Source: Styela clava (lineage: Eukaryota; Chordata; Ascidiacea; Stolidobranchia; Styelidae). Taken from it: a stretch of 64,000 bases of DNA. Numbering within the stretch: the stretch's first letter is position 1; each line of letters starts with the position of its first letter. The stretch lies in the NCBI RefSeq assembly GCF_964204865.1, contig NC_135254.1, positions 11,661,001 through 11,725,000 on the forward strand, in the 5' to 3' direction. Below are positions 38,201 through 50,531 of the stretch, piece after piece. A model generated the notes under the pieces. The model did not search any database. It saw only the letters and a program-made list of their open reading frames with translations, and was not told where the DNA came from. The position numbers were made by a program, and so were the translations under genes.

Positions 38201-39596
38201 GATTCCGAATCGATTTTAATCAGCGTTCATTCAGAGATGACTGAGATCAATGACATTTTATAACTTCAATCAAAAAGTGGTATGAAATGATTGATACGCG
38301 ATAATTTTGGCTTCAGCATTAAACAATAAAATACATTCTCTCTGCAGGTGGCCACTCCTGTCAGATTTTCATCTCTCATCCAGCCTATCTGTTTACCAGG
38401 AGGTGAAGTCACTCCGAAAGATACCACATGCTTCATTGCAGGATGGGGAAGTAAGCGCGTTTGTTTAATATTACAGTATATGAATTTCGAAACGTTATTG
38501 CCAAACTAAACCAATGTCTACTTGGACGCTATTTTAAAATATTGAATAAGCACCTTTGCTTCTTGTAAGTCAATTTGAGCGAAAAATATTTGTGCTGTCT
38601 GGCGGATTAATTGAAAGTCTAATATAAGCTCTCGCTGGTGATGCTAGTTCGTAACTCACCAGAGTAATAAGTACCGATAACAAAAGTAGCCTCCCAGAAC
38701 ACGAAATTTCCGTCAACATAAAGGCGGCGTTTATTCGCTGTGACCTTCACCCTACTCAGTGAAACTGCATATTCAATTTTTCTTTTAATATTGCATGCGA
38801 CTATTTAGACTGGTTGAAGGAAAAAACTTTATTATTAACAAGGCCCTTTACTTTAAAGCAAGACAGACTGACCCTTGGAACTTAAGACTCATAGGGGTCT
38901 TGATATTCAATTTTGAACTATCAATATTTTTCAATCCGTTTTCAAATTTGAGTCGTGTTCCAGAATTTGACCGTTTGCTAAGCAAGTGTTATTTCAAGAA
39001 GATGTTAAAATTCTCCAATTACTATTATGCTTTATATACATAAGGCACTGGCACACCAAACAAGGCGTCGTGGCATCTTCAAGAATTGGGAATTCAAAAT
39101 TTTGATGTGAACGTCTGCAAGACAAAATACAAAAACTATCATGATATGAACCAATACATGCCGTTTCTTAACGCTGGTAGAAAGTACCTCTGTGCCGGCA
39201 GTTTACATCGCTCAGCGGGAAGTTGCGAGGTGAGAATTTTAACCCTTAACCATTTGTCTATGGAAAAATTGAATACGAAAATACTAAAAGATAGCTTGAC
39301 TATAAGCTTACCTATATAAGATTGTGTCTTAAAACAAACTTGGGCAATATCTTTTCTGTGAAAAAAACTTTTTTTTTAAATTTCAGGGAGATAGTGGGGG
39401 TCCACTCATGTGTCAGAAGTGTTCGTCTTGCAGATGGTATTTAGCTGGGATTGTCTCTTTCGGCCTCACCGATTGCACAACATGGGGCGTTCCAAGCATA
39501 TACACAAAGGTGACAGATTACGAGATATGGATCCGCACTATTACACAAGAATCAGCAAGTTCCCCTACCTGCAACTATAATGGAGCGATCCCTTAA
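35245..39596 (+). CDS. Protease gene 4: secreted ShKT-TSP1-chymotrypsin-fold serine protease
   Basis: Exons 35245-35323, 36035-36136, 36490-36618, 37141-37313, 37576-37664, 37926-38082, 38348-38450, 39045-39229 and 39387-39596 give 408 codons. Met1 is chosen for length; Met9 (35269) also starts a signal peptide. The exon 1 donor GTTGGT is weak but is the only one keeping phase. One ShKT without a poly-Gly tail, a four-Cys TSP1 (WSVCSKPCG), activation site R|VTGG, protease. Triad: His188, Asp238, Ser342. The C42-C58 disulfide is gone (Ser173 and Asn189 at those sites; TATHNF instead of TAAHC). Position 189 is Gly and 226 is Ser, so the S1 pocket differs from all neighbours. C136 and C201 are kept. 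The last exon lies inside the recent 11 kb duplication, and a copy sits at 50532-50741. Confidence 0.9.
36660..36905 (+). repeat. Dispersed repeat family R, forward copy
   Basis: In intron 3 of gene 4: GGACACGTAGTGGAC, ATACTGGACCAATTGCTTTG, GTGGTTAAAGAT, AGAAGGCTATTAC, a CRE-like TGACGTCATCA and TATTTGAGCATAGC, in the same order as the other copies. Confidence 0.65.
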
Positions 39597-40373
39597 AAAT
39601 GATATAGTTGTATACTGACATTTCGTAAAATTTTAAGCAGTACTCAGCAGCAATTCAAGATAATATAATTAAAATTTGTTGTAATTTTTTAGGAATTTAG
39701 TTTTATTCAACTAAAAAATAATTCATGTGCTTTGATATATAAAAATTTTGCATGCATTTCTGAAGACGAAATATCAAATTATCGGTATCAGATTCATTAA
39801 CCCCTATTAAAAGCGTTTTGGAAATTTAAAATGAAAGGTAATACAGATTTGTTTATGCAGGAAGAAATAACTAATACTATTTTACCAGTATTGTTTTGTT
39901 ATCTTGTACCACGCATCAGCCGATAATAGATAATGGTCCAATTGAAACACCATGACAGAAAAAAATCACATATATATTGTATAATTCAAAATTTAAATAT
40001 TAAATTGTAATAGTTTGATATCAAAACGGCGAGGACAGTCAGACAAATGTACGGACTTTGACGTATCGGTAGGAAGTCATAGGCATACGACATAGGTCAA
40101 AATATGTGGGGAGCTGTGAAAATTATTATGTGGTCAATACGGAAACTCGTTCAAGAGCAATGATCCATATCAATTATAAGCAAGCAACCTCGAATGCAAT
40201 CAAAATCTATAACTTGATTTAAGGTAGGTAACAGCAAAGTTTCCACATTTCTTTTAATATAAAAAGTGCACAGTTGGTTTCTTATATTCAAATATTTTTA
40301 ATACAAGTAAAATAATATAAATACTTCACAGCATCATAATCTACATATAAGTAATACAATTTAAACTCACGGT

Positions 40374-43300
40374 ATGAATTCAAGCATGAAAAAATTGTTG
40401 CATCTGCATCTCCTATTTTGGGTGAAATTTGGTAAGTAAATATTAAATCATTTTTGTTTAGGATTCATTATATGTTTAATGCAAGAATCAACAATTTAAA
40501 ATGATAAGAAAACGTGCTATGCAATCTAATGATCAACTATAATATATGGTGCTTGGTTAGTTTTATAGATTTTTATCTCTATGGCAATACGTTAAATTAA
40601 AACAAATCTCAAATCAATGTCAGATTATTAGGTAATAATGATCATAAAAATTTCAAAGGATTTTGTCAAGATATCAACCAAGCAAATGCTTTATTTACCT
40701 GTACTGATGGAACGGTTATCTCTAATGAAAAACGGTGCAATGGAAAATACGAATGTGAGGGAAGAGAGGACGAAAAAAATTGTGGTATGACCAATGGACT
40801 TACTTGCATCATTTCTTTTGTTTAAACTATGACGTAAACTGTGAAAATCAATTTTTATCTGCTTCTCGAAGAGTATTTTGAATCTTATATTCAAGCTCAC
40901 TGAAATAAGTTAATAAAAATAATAATCTTCGTCATTTTATAAATCTTCATTCGAGACTTTCAAAAATGTGGGAAAGTGGAAGCTGGGGAAGCACATCATA
41001 GTATGGTTGAAGCGAAGAAATTATCGGGAAGAATTGTTGGAGGCGAAGATTCACCTGATGGTGCGTGGCCTTGGCAAGCTATAATAACGAGATATTCAAG
41101 TAATAAGCGTGGTGGAACGCCGATTGTAAGTATAACGTATAAATTTAATGATTGTTTTCAAAAATTCCGAAACTTTAAAAAAATGTTAAACAACGAAAAA
41201 CCGAAAAAATGAGTTGAACTTGTTATTGTTGCATATTATCCACTCGTGGTAAAATATACTTAGCAGAAGTCGATTTAAGTAGAGTTTACAAATATCAATG
41301 ACATACATTCCATTCATTTTTTACAATACAATATTGTTGAGGGTATGAAAGACCGATCTGACTGATACGCTAACTACTAATCTGCATTCTTACGGGCAAA
41401 AACAGTATAATATACATATTGTTCTTCAATTTTTCAATACTGACGATGCAATTCAGATGTTCAGCAAGTGGTATATTAAAGGCGGCGGATCCTTGATTGG
41501 CAGTAAATGGGTGATGACTGCGGCGCATTTATTTGGAACAGACGACAACTCACAAGTATGGCTTTCAGACTACGCTGTCACGCTAGGTGAGAAAATTATT
41601 AAATGCACGGGTTCATAATTGTCTCAAAAAATTATAAATGCGGCATCAAGGATTTTCTATAACATATCATAGTGAAATTTGAGTAAACATATATATATAT
41701 ATAAATATATATTTCAAAATTCAGGTATGTCTGAGAGACCAAATACCAATATGGGGGTCGCAGATTTTGTTCAGATGTTTGCACTGCAAGATGTGTATAT
41801 CCATCCAAACTATTCGTATGGAGTTCTTGACAACGACATCGCATTGGTAAGCTAGAGATATTTACCGTAAAGTAAAAAAGATTCTTTTGTTGGTTAAATT
41901 AATACTGATCTGGATTACTGTGCCTTGTCTTCCATTTTGGAGTGAATTCTGTTAGATCTTTGTGTACACTTACACTGCAGTAGAGTTTATGCAAAGATTT
42001 TTATGAAAATATTGCATTCTGCTAGTCTCGCAAAATAGAGCATTCAAAACATAAAATCATCACAATCATGCAATATGCTTCATGTGTCATTAAAATCCAA
42101 AATTGATGCTCTATAAAAATATTTTTGGATAACTTTTGTGAACAATATTAGATTTTATTCATTGATCAGATGTACTTGTTTAAAGCGGTCTATATATCAA
42201 TGCTTTGGTAATCCCTAGTAACTGACATATTAGATTGATTAACCAGTTAGAACAGAATTGTATTGAGAGTCAATTGATTTTACTTTTCAACTCTCCCAAA
42301 TCTCCAAGATAGTACATATGCAAACTCCGATTAGCAATCAAAATTACAAAGATAAAAAGCATTATATTATTGATATTTTACAGATAAAGCTTGGAGCTAG
42401 AATAAACTCAGAATCACTAGCGATTAACGAAAGCGATGCAAATGGTGTAACCTTTACGTATCATGTGAGGCCAGTGTGTTTGCCCTGTCGGGATGAAGAC
42501 CCAAACGGTGAATCAAAGGATGAGAGCTGCCAGCCTGAGGATATCAATGGTTTGTCAAGGTTTTATTTGTAGAAATGAATGGACGTGTGTTTGCAAGGTT
42601 AGAAAAATGTGTATTTTCCAATGGCCACAAGTGCACAAAATCTTTTAGTATATATTATTAGAATTTATTTGACATTCTTTTTATGAATGTGTTGTTTCTA
42701 CATTAGAATCTGAACTGCTAGCTGCTGGTGAAAAAGTTATTGTCACTGGATTTGGCAACATCAAAGGAACAGATCTAACACAAAGAAGACAACAATTTCA
42801 AATTCCGGATCGTCTCCAATATGCCGAACTGAAGCTTGTAGATCAGTACACGTAAAAAAAAATTCTAGTTGCAAAATTTCAATTAATATGGTCATGAAAA
42901 GTTATTACAGCCAATTACAAGCCTTCGTACTATCACAAACCAGCGAGCATATTCAATACAATCCCAAGTAGTGAGAAATTAAGATAGTCTATTTGAAATG
43001 TAGAAATATTTTTTACGGCACTTTTTCTGTGTAGTAATAGGTTCTGCACTATAGCTTTAATATATATATTTTATTTCCAAAGATTGAGTTTTTATGTTTC
43101 TGTCACATAGATGCTGGCTAGGAATCCAAAATATAAACAAACTTACCCATGGAAATATCAGATATTCTGACAATTTTATTTGCTGCAACCCCGCGAAGGT
43201 TAAAAAGAGTATCGATGCTTGTCAGGGAGACAGTGGAGGACCTTTGGTTAAAAAGGTGAGCCTGGGATACTCACAATTGATGTAATTTTGAAAATTCGAT

Positions 43301-43755
43301 ATATTAGTACACTGTGGTATTACTTGACTACATGAGAATGCAGCAATTTTTCACAAATTTAACCAAATTAGCAACTTTTTATTTTGATGTTTGATGGGGA
43401 GTATCAATAAATGCACAAATGTATTAGATTTTCTTTCATTCTAAACCCTTCCTACGTTGGTATGCTAGAATAACGAATCTCTCTACGTTATTACGATCGT
43501 AATTATCAAATTGACTAAATAAATTTCAGAGAAAGTTTACTTCCTTAGCCTACTATCTTGAACGAATACAAAGTTAACTGCAAACTTCAAATTTCACGTA
43601 TATATAAATAGGTGACGAACTCTGAAACGAGTCAATATCGTTGGTTTCAAGTTGGAATCGTGAGTTTTGGATACGGATGTGCACTCAACTATCCTGGATA
43701 TTATATTAACGTTGTGAAATATACAGGATGGATAAACACTATCATGGATTCATAG
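40374..43755 (+). CDS. Protease gene 5: LDLa-chymotrypsin-fold serine protease (copy A)
   Basis: Exons 40374-40431, 40632-40784, 40956-41125, 41457-41586, 41725-41846, 42384-42549, 42707-42851, 43111-43255 and 43612-43755 give 410 codons. After a short leader (Met1; Met5 is possible) comes an LDLa domain (31-70) with RCNG and acidic DE near the last Cys but lacking the third Cys (Val48). A linker with C1 leads to the activation site R|IVGG. Triad: His151, Asp208 in NDIAL, Ser356 in GDSGGP. Asp350 at position 189 with Gly at 216 and 226 predicts trypsin-like Arg/Lys cleavage, so it is the only tryptic type here and could in principle cleave the Arg activation sites of the others. C42/C58 (Gly136, Leu152) and C136/C201 are missing. 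Two extra Cys lie in the loop after CLP. AATAAA at 43886-43891. Confidence 0.9.
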
Positions 43756-46257
43756 GCTGCAATCATAACTACTTGGACTTGAAGTCCGGAGTTTGTTTAA
43801 CTTTGTCATTGATGAATTGCTTCAAACTGATTTGACTATTTTGCAATTTGTAGATAGTATATATATGAAATCATTTGGTTCAATGAATAAACGTCTCATA
43901 TGATAGTTTTAAATATTAAAACAATTTTCAGCGTTTTGTCTTTAATTCTGTGACAATAAGATGATAGTACACATAGTTGAAGATATTAAAAAACGTAATG
44001 TTCAGTATAATCTCATAAAGGGTATTCGAACTCGTAAATCAAATATTAAATTCCATTGAGAGCTTGGTTGTAAGATCTTTGAAATTGAAAAATACATTTA
44101 TTCTCCATGTTTTTGATGATTTACTTACACGGCAATTGAAAATTAAATCATTTTGACAACATATGCCTTCCAAACACTGCAATATATAGTTGATGCATCT
44201 ATAATTTATTTGCAGCGAATATCTAAATTTGACGACGCTATAGATGATACGTCATTGGTTTGATTTAAATTCCAGCTAAACAATACATTATAGAGATTGT
44301 TTTTTAATTTTTTCTCCGACAAAGGACAAGTTAGCAAGGCATATATATATTTTAGGTAGAAAGTCGGTTGATGGCTGTTTATGGGAATGCAGAAGGAACA
44401 TGCTGCAGCGTGAAACAGTTAACGTCGTGAGAAATTTATTTCTGAGTGGTACAGATCAACACAAAGGCATTTGAAGCCAGTTGCGTTATTTTGCAAACTG
44501 TGAAAATTATGTAGGTGCGTGTCGTATAAACATCATCAAAAGTCACGCAGAAGCGTCGAAATAAGGCTTGATTGAGTCAATCTTTTCTCGCTGTAATTGG
44601 CTGATCAGTGTTAGTTCAAGATGCACCATTTCGGGCATACTTTTATTGTTTCCTACCTCATGAACTAGGAAAAAGTGGGGAAGGTTGGGACACTTTTTTC
44701 TTTTGGATTTTGTGAGCTACGTAATTTTCACATTCATTTGAATTTGTGTCTGTAGTATTTACCCCAGCGACTGAAAAATTTCCCAGTGAAACGCACATTA
44801 CCACCAAAAGTATTTCAGATCTTTTTTTAAAAAATTCCCCAAAACAAATTTTCTGTATTGGCAACATAAAACCACTTCGGGGACATTCGTATCTGAAGAT
44901 TTTGCATTGTAGACTTACTTGTTGAATATTTTAGATCCCTATTATTAAATCTGAAATGAAATCATTGTTTTACCGTTGAATTATACCTAATTTTAACCAA
45001 TTGAAAATGAGTTCGAAACTTTCATTATCGACGATGACTGTTCTTTGTTAAAAAGGCCATAAACATCAAATACGGGGTTTGAGTGCTGTTTAAAAAGAAC
45101 AAATAACGATGGTGGGACTTCATCAATCAAACAATTGTTCACTGCCTCCACTAAAACAAAACCAACATATATATATTACCAAGTATAATTTCTAATTCCG
45201 ACCAAAGACAAAATATTTCCTTTTTGAATCTGAATCACTCTGAAAATTTTTTTTGAATCTAGAATATATTTTATATTGGACCATTGGAAGATACTTTATC
45301 ACCACAAGAAGATACTTTAATATCACACAAAACTATATCAAAAACAAAACTATCTATATGCTTCTAAGCACTTAATGGATCAAACACTGTCAAATTGTGC
45401 CCAGTGGAGCAGGTCCCACTGAACCCCGTTTCATTGTTTTCCATAGGAAAAAATATTATCAGACCATTCCACGTAGAGATTAGGAAAACACATCTCCTCG
45501 CCAACGTTATGAATATTTCACAGTGGACTAAAGCTAAAAAAATACCAGACAGTGGTTTGTCCTCATGGAAAGCCTAAAGTAGAAAAATAAAACTGTGATG
45601 GCCAAAACCAATTTCATCTCATTGCTTGCGTCGCTCTGCACGGTCGCTGCCCGTTTGCTGACGCTGTCAGTTATGTTGTAACTTGCCGAAAGGCGGATTC
45701 AAATATCAAACCGCGGACCTGATTCAGGATATAGTATGAGTATGAGAGTTGAATTTTCACTGTTCCCACTTTCCCCTACTGCATTTAATAACAAAGAATA
45801 CCTTAAAATTTTGGCGCTCCTGAAGTATGTGCACCAATAGGGCGCACAACCTAAACCCCAACTTGGTACAACTACTATGGTCAGGTTGTGCGCCATCTTG
45901 GTGCACATATTTCTGGAAGTTGAAGATTTAAATTGATAAAATTCCACATAAAATCTGACTACAGTATTTAAAAACAGCTTGAATAGCCTAAACATAAGCT
46001 TTTACTGATTAAACCTTAACTGTAAACACTGAGCGAATGAACGAAGACGCCGGCTCATTATGGAGTAGTGCAAAAACCCGGATAAAAGGTAAGTGAAGAT
46101 TTTGTTAAATTCACCTTGTTAACTGTCTCAATTCAGTTCCAGCCCCGAAAGATAATTACAATATCTTATTTGCATTATTATTGTACATGATAATAAAAAT
46201 CAGATTTTATTTACAGTTTCATATCAGCATAATAGTCATCTGTACGACAATCACTCT
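43756..46257. other. Convergent intergenic region, unit A
   Basis: No supported gene. It contains a palindromic element at 45827-45908 and AT-rich DNA. The minus-strand frames at 44658-44867 and 45699-45995 are preserved in unit B only because the duplication is recent. Confidence 0.5.
45827..45908. repeat. Palindromic hairpin element, unit A
   Basis: Two 26-base arms, ATGTGCACC...GCGCACAACCT and its near-perfect inverse, flank a ~30-base loop (CAATAGG versus CAAGATG is the only difference between the arms). This is the form of a foldback or MITE-type element. Confidence 0.65.
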
Positions 46258-49200
46258 TTATTTGTCACAATAATCGAAAAAATCCGGACAGCAATCTCTT
46301 CTGCTCTGGCAAGACAAGTCACATGAGCAAAGTTCCCCACGAGACAAGCATTTTCCGGAACAAGTCATGCCAGAAACTTAAAATAAAATGGGAAGTAATT
46401 AACACAAAAGACATAAAACGAAAAGAACATAAATTTGCGGCAAAATGAGTTGCATAAATGAATGTAAAATCGGGAGATCCCAGCATAAATCATGACTTTT
46501 CAAATTTATTAAATGTATAGACTGTTGTATGTTGGCTAGTTTTAAATTTTATCTATGAAATTAGGATAATAATATTCATTGTTACGTGCCGAAATGTACT
46601 GTTATGTACTGTGGTACATGAATTCATAGACGCAAACCAGATCGACGTAAAACCTACGTTGTAACACATATTACTTAATGAAAAAGTCTCAAATATAAAA
46701 CGAAAGAACAAATAAATCAAAAATAGACTTAAAAATTGGATAAAATGGCGAATAAATTGTATAAGTGAATAATTTTACTAAGAAATATTTTCCCGATACA
46801 CCACCAAGGTCTCATTATAATCTACTCACCACATGCATACTTCCTGTAATCGCTTGACCATACATTTAAACCTTGGCATGTTATCGTTGGTTGCAAACCA
46901 GGACCAAGAACTTGAGTCTCAATTTGGCAAATTATTTCCAGTTCGTGACCAACAGCAAATTCTACACCGTTCAAACTTCCCCCTGCATGACCCCGTACTG
47001 TAACGTTACCATCCAAAATAGCGCTGTTTATCCAACATCCAACCGCTGAAATGAACATTTATAGTAATTCACGTTAAATATTAATATCGGACATTCAATG
47101 GTGGACTTCATGAAATTTTAGCAACAGGTTGTTTTCGTATCGAATTTTGTGTTTGTATTTTGTATTTTTTTTTATCGAACAACAACAGGTTCCATCATTT
47201 CCGAAAAACATGCTGAACAAATAGCAAAACAATATCGGATTCGCTGATTAGCACGACATTCCAAGAATATCCGTGCGAACCTCCTAATTCCCATCAGGGA
47301 TTTTATTCTTAGAACGTTTTGACGCTTGTCGAAACGTTCTGAAAATGTCAAGTATACCGAATGAAACTTCTCATGGACTAGAATAATAAGCTCAAATTCC
47401 AGTCATTCATTATTGTTCTCGTTATGATTATAAGACAATCAATTGTCCCTATTTGTTATTTTTATTATTGTTTTGTTAGCATATTTACAACAAGATATTT
47501 GAAATTATTAAAATTAATTTGAAATTCAATTTTTAATCACACAAATGTGAAAGAAGACAAATTCTATTTAGAGGGGCAGATTAACGCCACAATTCCATTT
47601 ACATAAAGCAGGAGATATAATCAGAATTCAGCCATTAATCGAATTTACGGTATGGTTGAATATCACTATCCTCGATGAAGGTTTATAAATGGCATCAATA
47701 AATAAATTTTTATTCTTTAAATGATGACTATTATTTACTTAACTCACGCTCGCATGAAACTTTCTCATTCCAACTTCCGTCTTCTAAACATTTGATTTGA
47801 TTACTGCCAGAATGTCTGTGATTAGGCGGGCAATTAGGATACAGCGTCTCGTCTGGATAGAAAACTTTTGCCCGACTGTTAAGGATCATGGTTCCGCGTT
47901 CAACAGATGAAGGAATTCCACATACTTGCACTGAAATAATGATAAAAACAAAGCGCCATTTCACATAAAAGATACACAATTAATAGACTTGAGAAGCTTT
48001 AGTTCATTATTTGCTAAAATAATTCTAATATGATTCTCTTTTATTTATTTACGTCCCATATATTTTGTATCCATTAAACGTGCATAGGTCACAGAATTAT
48101 AAAGTACGTTAAAACATTTAAAAATTACAAACAATCATGTCCACCTTCTATATATTATTAAAATCCCAAACATCATTTTTAATAATCATTATTTTTTATA
48201 TTGTCGAAGAACGCTGCGTGTAAAATCCACGCTTTTGCAATAATAAATTTGTCATCGAATTTTTTCGGCAACTTTTTTGTAAACACGTTTGTGATTACAG
48301 GTAAGGGTGAGTTTTAAAAGAATGTAAAAGTAATGGAGGGCGAAAATATTTTTTTACTGTAGTGTACACCGTATTCTGGTGATTTTGAATATTGGAGATT
48401 TTTAATTTTATACTAGAATTTGTAGTTATTTTTTATTTGTAGTATTATTATACATGATATTTTACTGAATCAATCGATACCGCATTTGAAATCATCCACC
48501 GGTGGATTCCAGTTTTCATTTTCCAGACAAACACTCGAATTAATCAGTTTTTGCAAGCTACGAGAAAATGCGTGTTTGGTGTTATTGACGCACGACATCT
48601 GGAGGATATCGCCGACTTCGTAAGAATCTATGGTTTGCCTTGGTGCTATGACTTTTATTCCTTCGGATAAATTTGTTAAAGAAAGTTGACATCCCAAACC
48701 TGAAAAAGTACAAAATTTTATAAAAAATTATTGCTAATTATAAATATAATATGATTTAATTAGAATTTGATTCACATATACAATTCAAATAACCGTTACT
48801 GCCATTACTATAAAACACTTACGTTCACAACGAGGTAGTTCTGACCAATTTTCATTGGCAAGACACGTTATGATATTGCGACCTACAATACGAAATCCTT
48901 GTTGACATCCAACTATCAAACTATCTCCCAAGAGATATAATAGATGTTTTTCAATATCACCTATTGTCATATGGTCTTTGAGTACGGGGTAGTCGCATCT
49001 CACGACGGGTGGGAGTTCCTCTAAAAATAGTTAGTTTCTATGAGAAAGTGAAAAGCTCAATTCTTATAGTTATGAAGTCAATTTTTGTAATAGTTTACCA
49101 TGTAAAATATTTAATCATCTTCATAAATTATGAACACACAATAATAAAGTATACATTATAGTGTTGTACGTTTATTTTATCTTTATGGAACTCTTCATAC

Positions 49201-50094
49201 GCTGGGCTTATCATGGAACCTCAATTACCAATCATACAAACACACCCATCATTATCAAATATTTTGGTATCAGACACTTAAACAACAACAATGAAAAGTC
49301 ACAAAAATGAAAATGCAAGAATACTATTCGCGCGACTTCTGTTAAAGCAGAAAAATGTTGCTCCACACAATCGATTCAAAACTGAGAAATTCACACAGGA
49401 CCCCTATAGGCCGCCGAACACCAATAATTGTTTTGCGAACACTAGGTTTAAGAGAAATCTCGGATAAAGAGCACTAGTATACATGAATATTACCTGTTGC
49501 CATTTCTACGCATCTTGGAAGAGTAGACCAAGTACTGTCTTCCCGGCATATTATGCTAGTGGGGCCAGCTAGTGTATAACCAGGATCACACGATGGTTGA
49601 AAAGTCTCTCCCACATTATACGAAATACGTTCTTCTGTGGATAAATCTCTGAGTTTCATAGAGATGGATATATCTGGATAATCACAACCTGATTGACTCG
49701 GAAGTGCTGTTGTTAATGAAGATAATCGATAGTTTGAATGACTTCCATTCGCTCTGTTATTAGCTTTAGTTCTACAATATAGTTGTAAAGGTTGGATTTG
49801 ATTAGGTTTGCTATTGAATAGGTAGTAACCACTAGAGATAGAACATAATTCCGAGTTAGAAATTACCTCCACAGAAAACATCGTCAAACGTGGGTGTCCA
49901 GAGTCCACCATAATCGCATTCGATAGTTGGTGGATCAAAAGGAATTTCATTTTGGAAAATTTGTTCACCATCTCCACATTCTAGAGTAACTGTATCACCA
50001 ACGTTAAAGGTTTTTAAATACAATGAAATCGGCGAGTATCCGCTAACTGTCACTCCTTCAGGCAGAACATATTGGTCCAATTGACATATATTTC
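46258..50094 (-). pseudogene. 5'-truncated copy of the sushi/somatomedin B gene (unit A)
   Basis: Exons in minus-strand order: 50094-49867, 49706-49494, 49020-48823, 48699-48481, 47930-47748 and 47045-46830 are six sushi/CCP modules with four Cys and the Trp before the last Cys. Then 46376-46258 encodes a somatomedin B domain and the stop. All are phase 1-1 and open. The domain has the eight-Cys SMB pattern (C-x3-C-x6-C-x-C-x3-C-x5-CC-x6-C). No start codon, signal peptide or upstream exon lies between 50094 and the duplication edge at 50310, whereas unit B continues into EGF and further sushi exons. It is probably a dead partial copy, but the intact exons could serve as an alternative 3' end of a transcript from the right-hand gene. 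A minus-strand AATAAA lies at 46206-46211. Confidence 0.7.
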
Positions 50095-50395
50095 CTGTTA
50101 GGAAAATAAAAAAAATTATGCACGACTAAGTGGAATATTAAATATTAACAACCCATGCGGTGGTATACAAGGCAAAAAAGCTTGAGTTCATTTTTTTGGT
50201 TCCAATATGTTGTGCTATATAAAATGTGCTGCAGGATAAGGCTTCGAAAGCTTAGAGAGAGAGGCTCCAATCTGATTAAAGACAAACAAGACCCGTTTTG
50301 CAAATATTTGTTTATGTTAGTCTCTTTGTTGTTGAGAAAACATTGATTTTTTCCGCAACTTAGGGAAAAATCGAATTCCGTACTTAAAAATGCAA

Positions 50396-50416
50396 TTTTT
50401 TTTTTTTTTTTTTTTT
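50396..50416. repeat. Poly-T run at the duplication junction
   Basis: A run of 21 T lies within the ~117 bases (50311-50427) that separate units A and B and match neither unit end. This filler marks the breakpoint. It might be a poly(A) tail on the minus strand, repair filler, or an assembly join. Confidence 0.8.
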
Positions 50417-50531
50417 CAAATTTTCAAACTAAAAGATAGCTTGACTATAAGCTTACCTATATAAGATTGTGTCTTAAAACAAAACTTGGGCAATATCTTT
50501 TCTGTGAAAAAAGCTTTTTTTTAAATTTCAG

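Larger units (their letters stand above)
39283..50310. repeat. Recent ~11 kb tandem duplication, unit A
   Basis: This unit matches 50428-61200 almost base for base, introns and intergenic DNA included. It runs from intron 8 of gene 4 (ACTAAAAGATAGCTTG) through gene 5 and the 3' half of the minus-strand sushi gene to CAAATATTTG at 50310. Unit A has two extra stretches: about 80 bases near 44520-44600 and about 150 near 47290-47455. The second contains a hairpin with AGAACGTTT/AAACGTTCT arms (47311-47340). Confidence 0.9.

Noticed and set aside
44658-44867. 69-codon minus-strand frame conserved in unit B (55717-55926)
   Set aside because: The two units are nearly identical everywhere, so preservation of a frame carries no weight. 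A hydrophobic stretch alone is not enough to call a gene.
45699-45995. 98-codon minus-strand frame also present in unit B
   Set aside because: It runs through the palindromic element, and its translation mirrors the inverted arms.
49474-49977. 167-codon continuous minus-strand frame read as a single exon
   Set aside because: It bridges two sushi exons through the intron (49707-49866). The acceptor, the phase and the paralogous exons support splicing, and in unit B the frame is interrupted.
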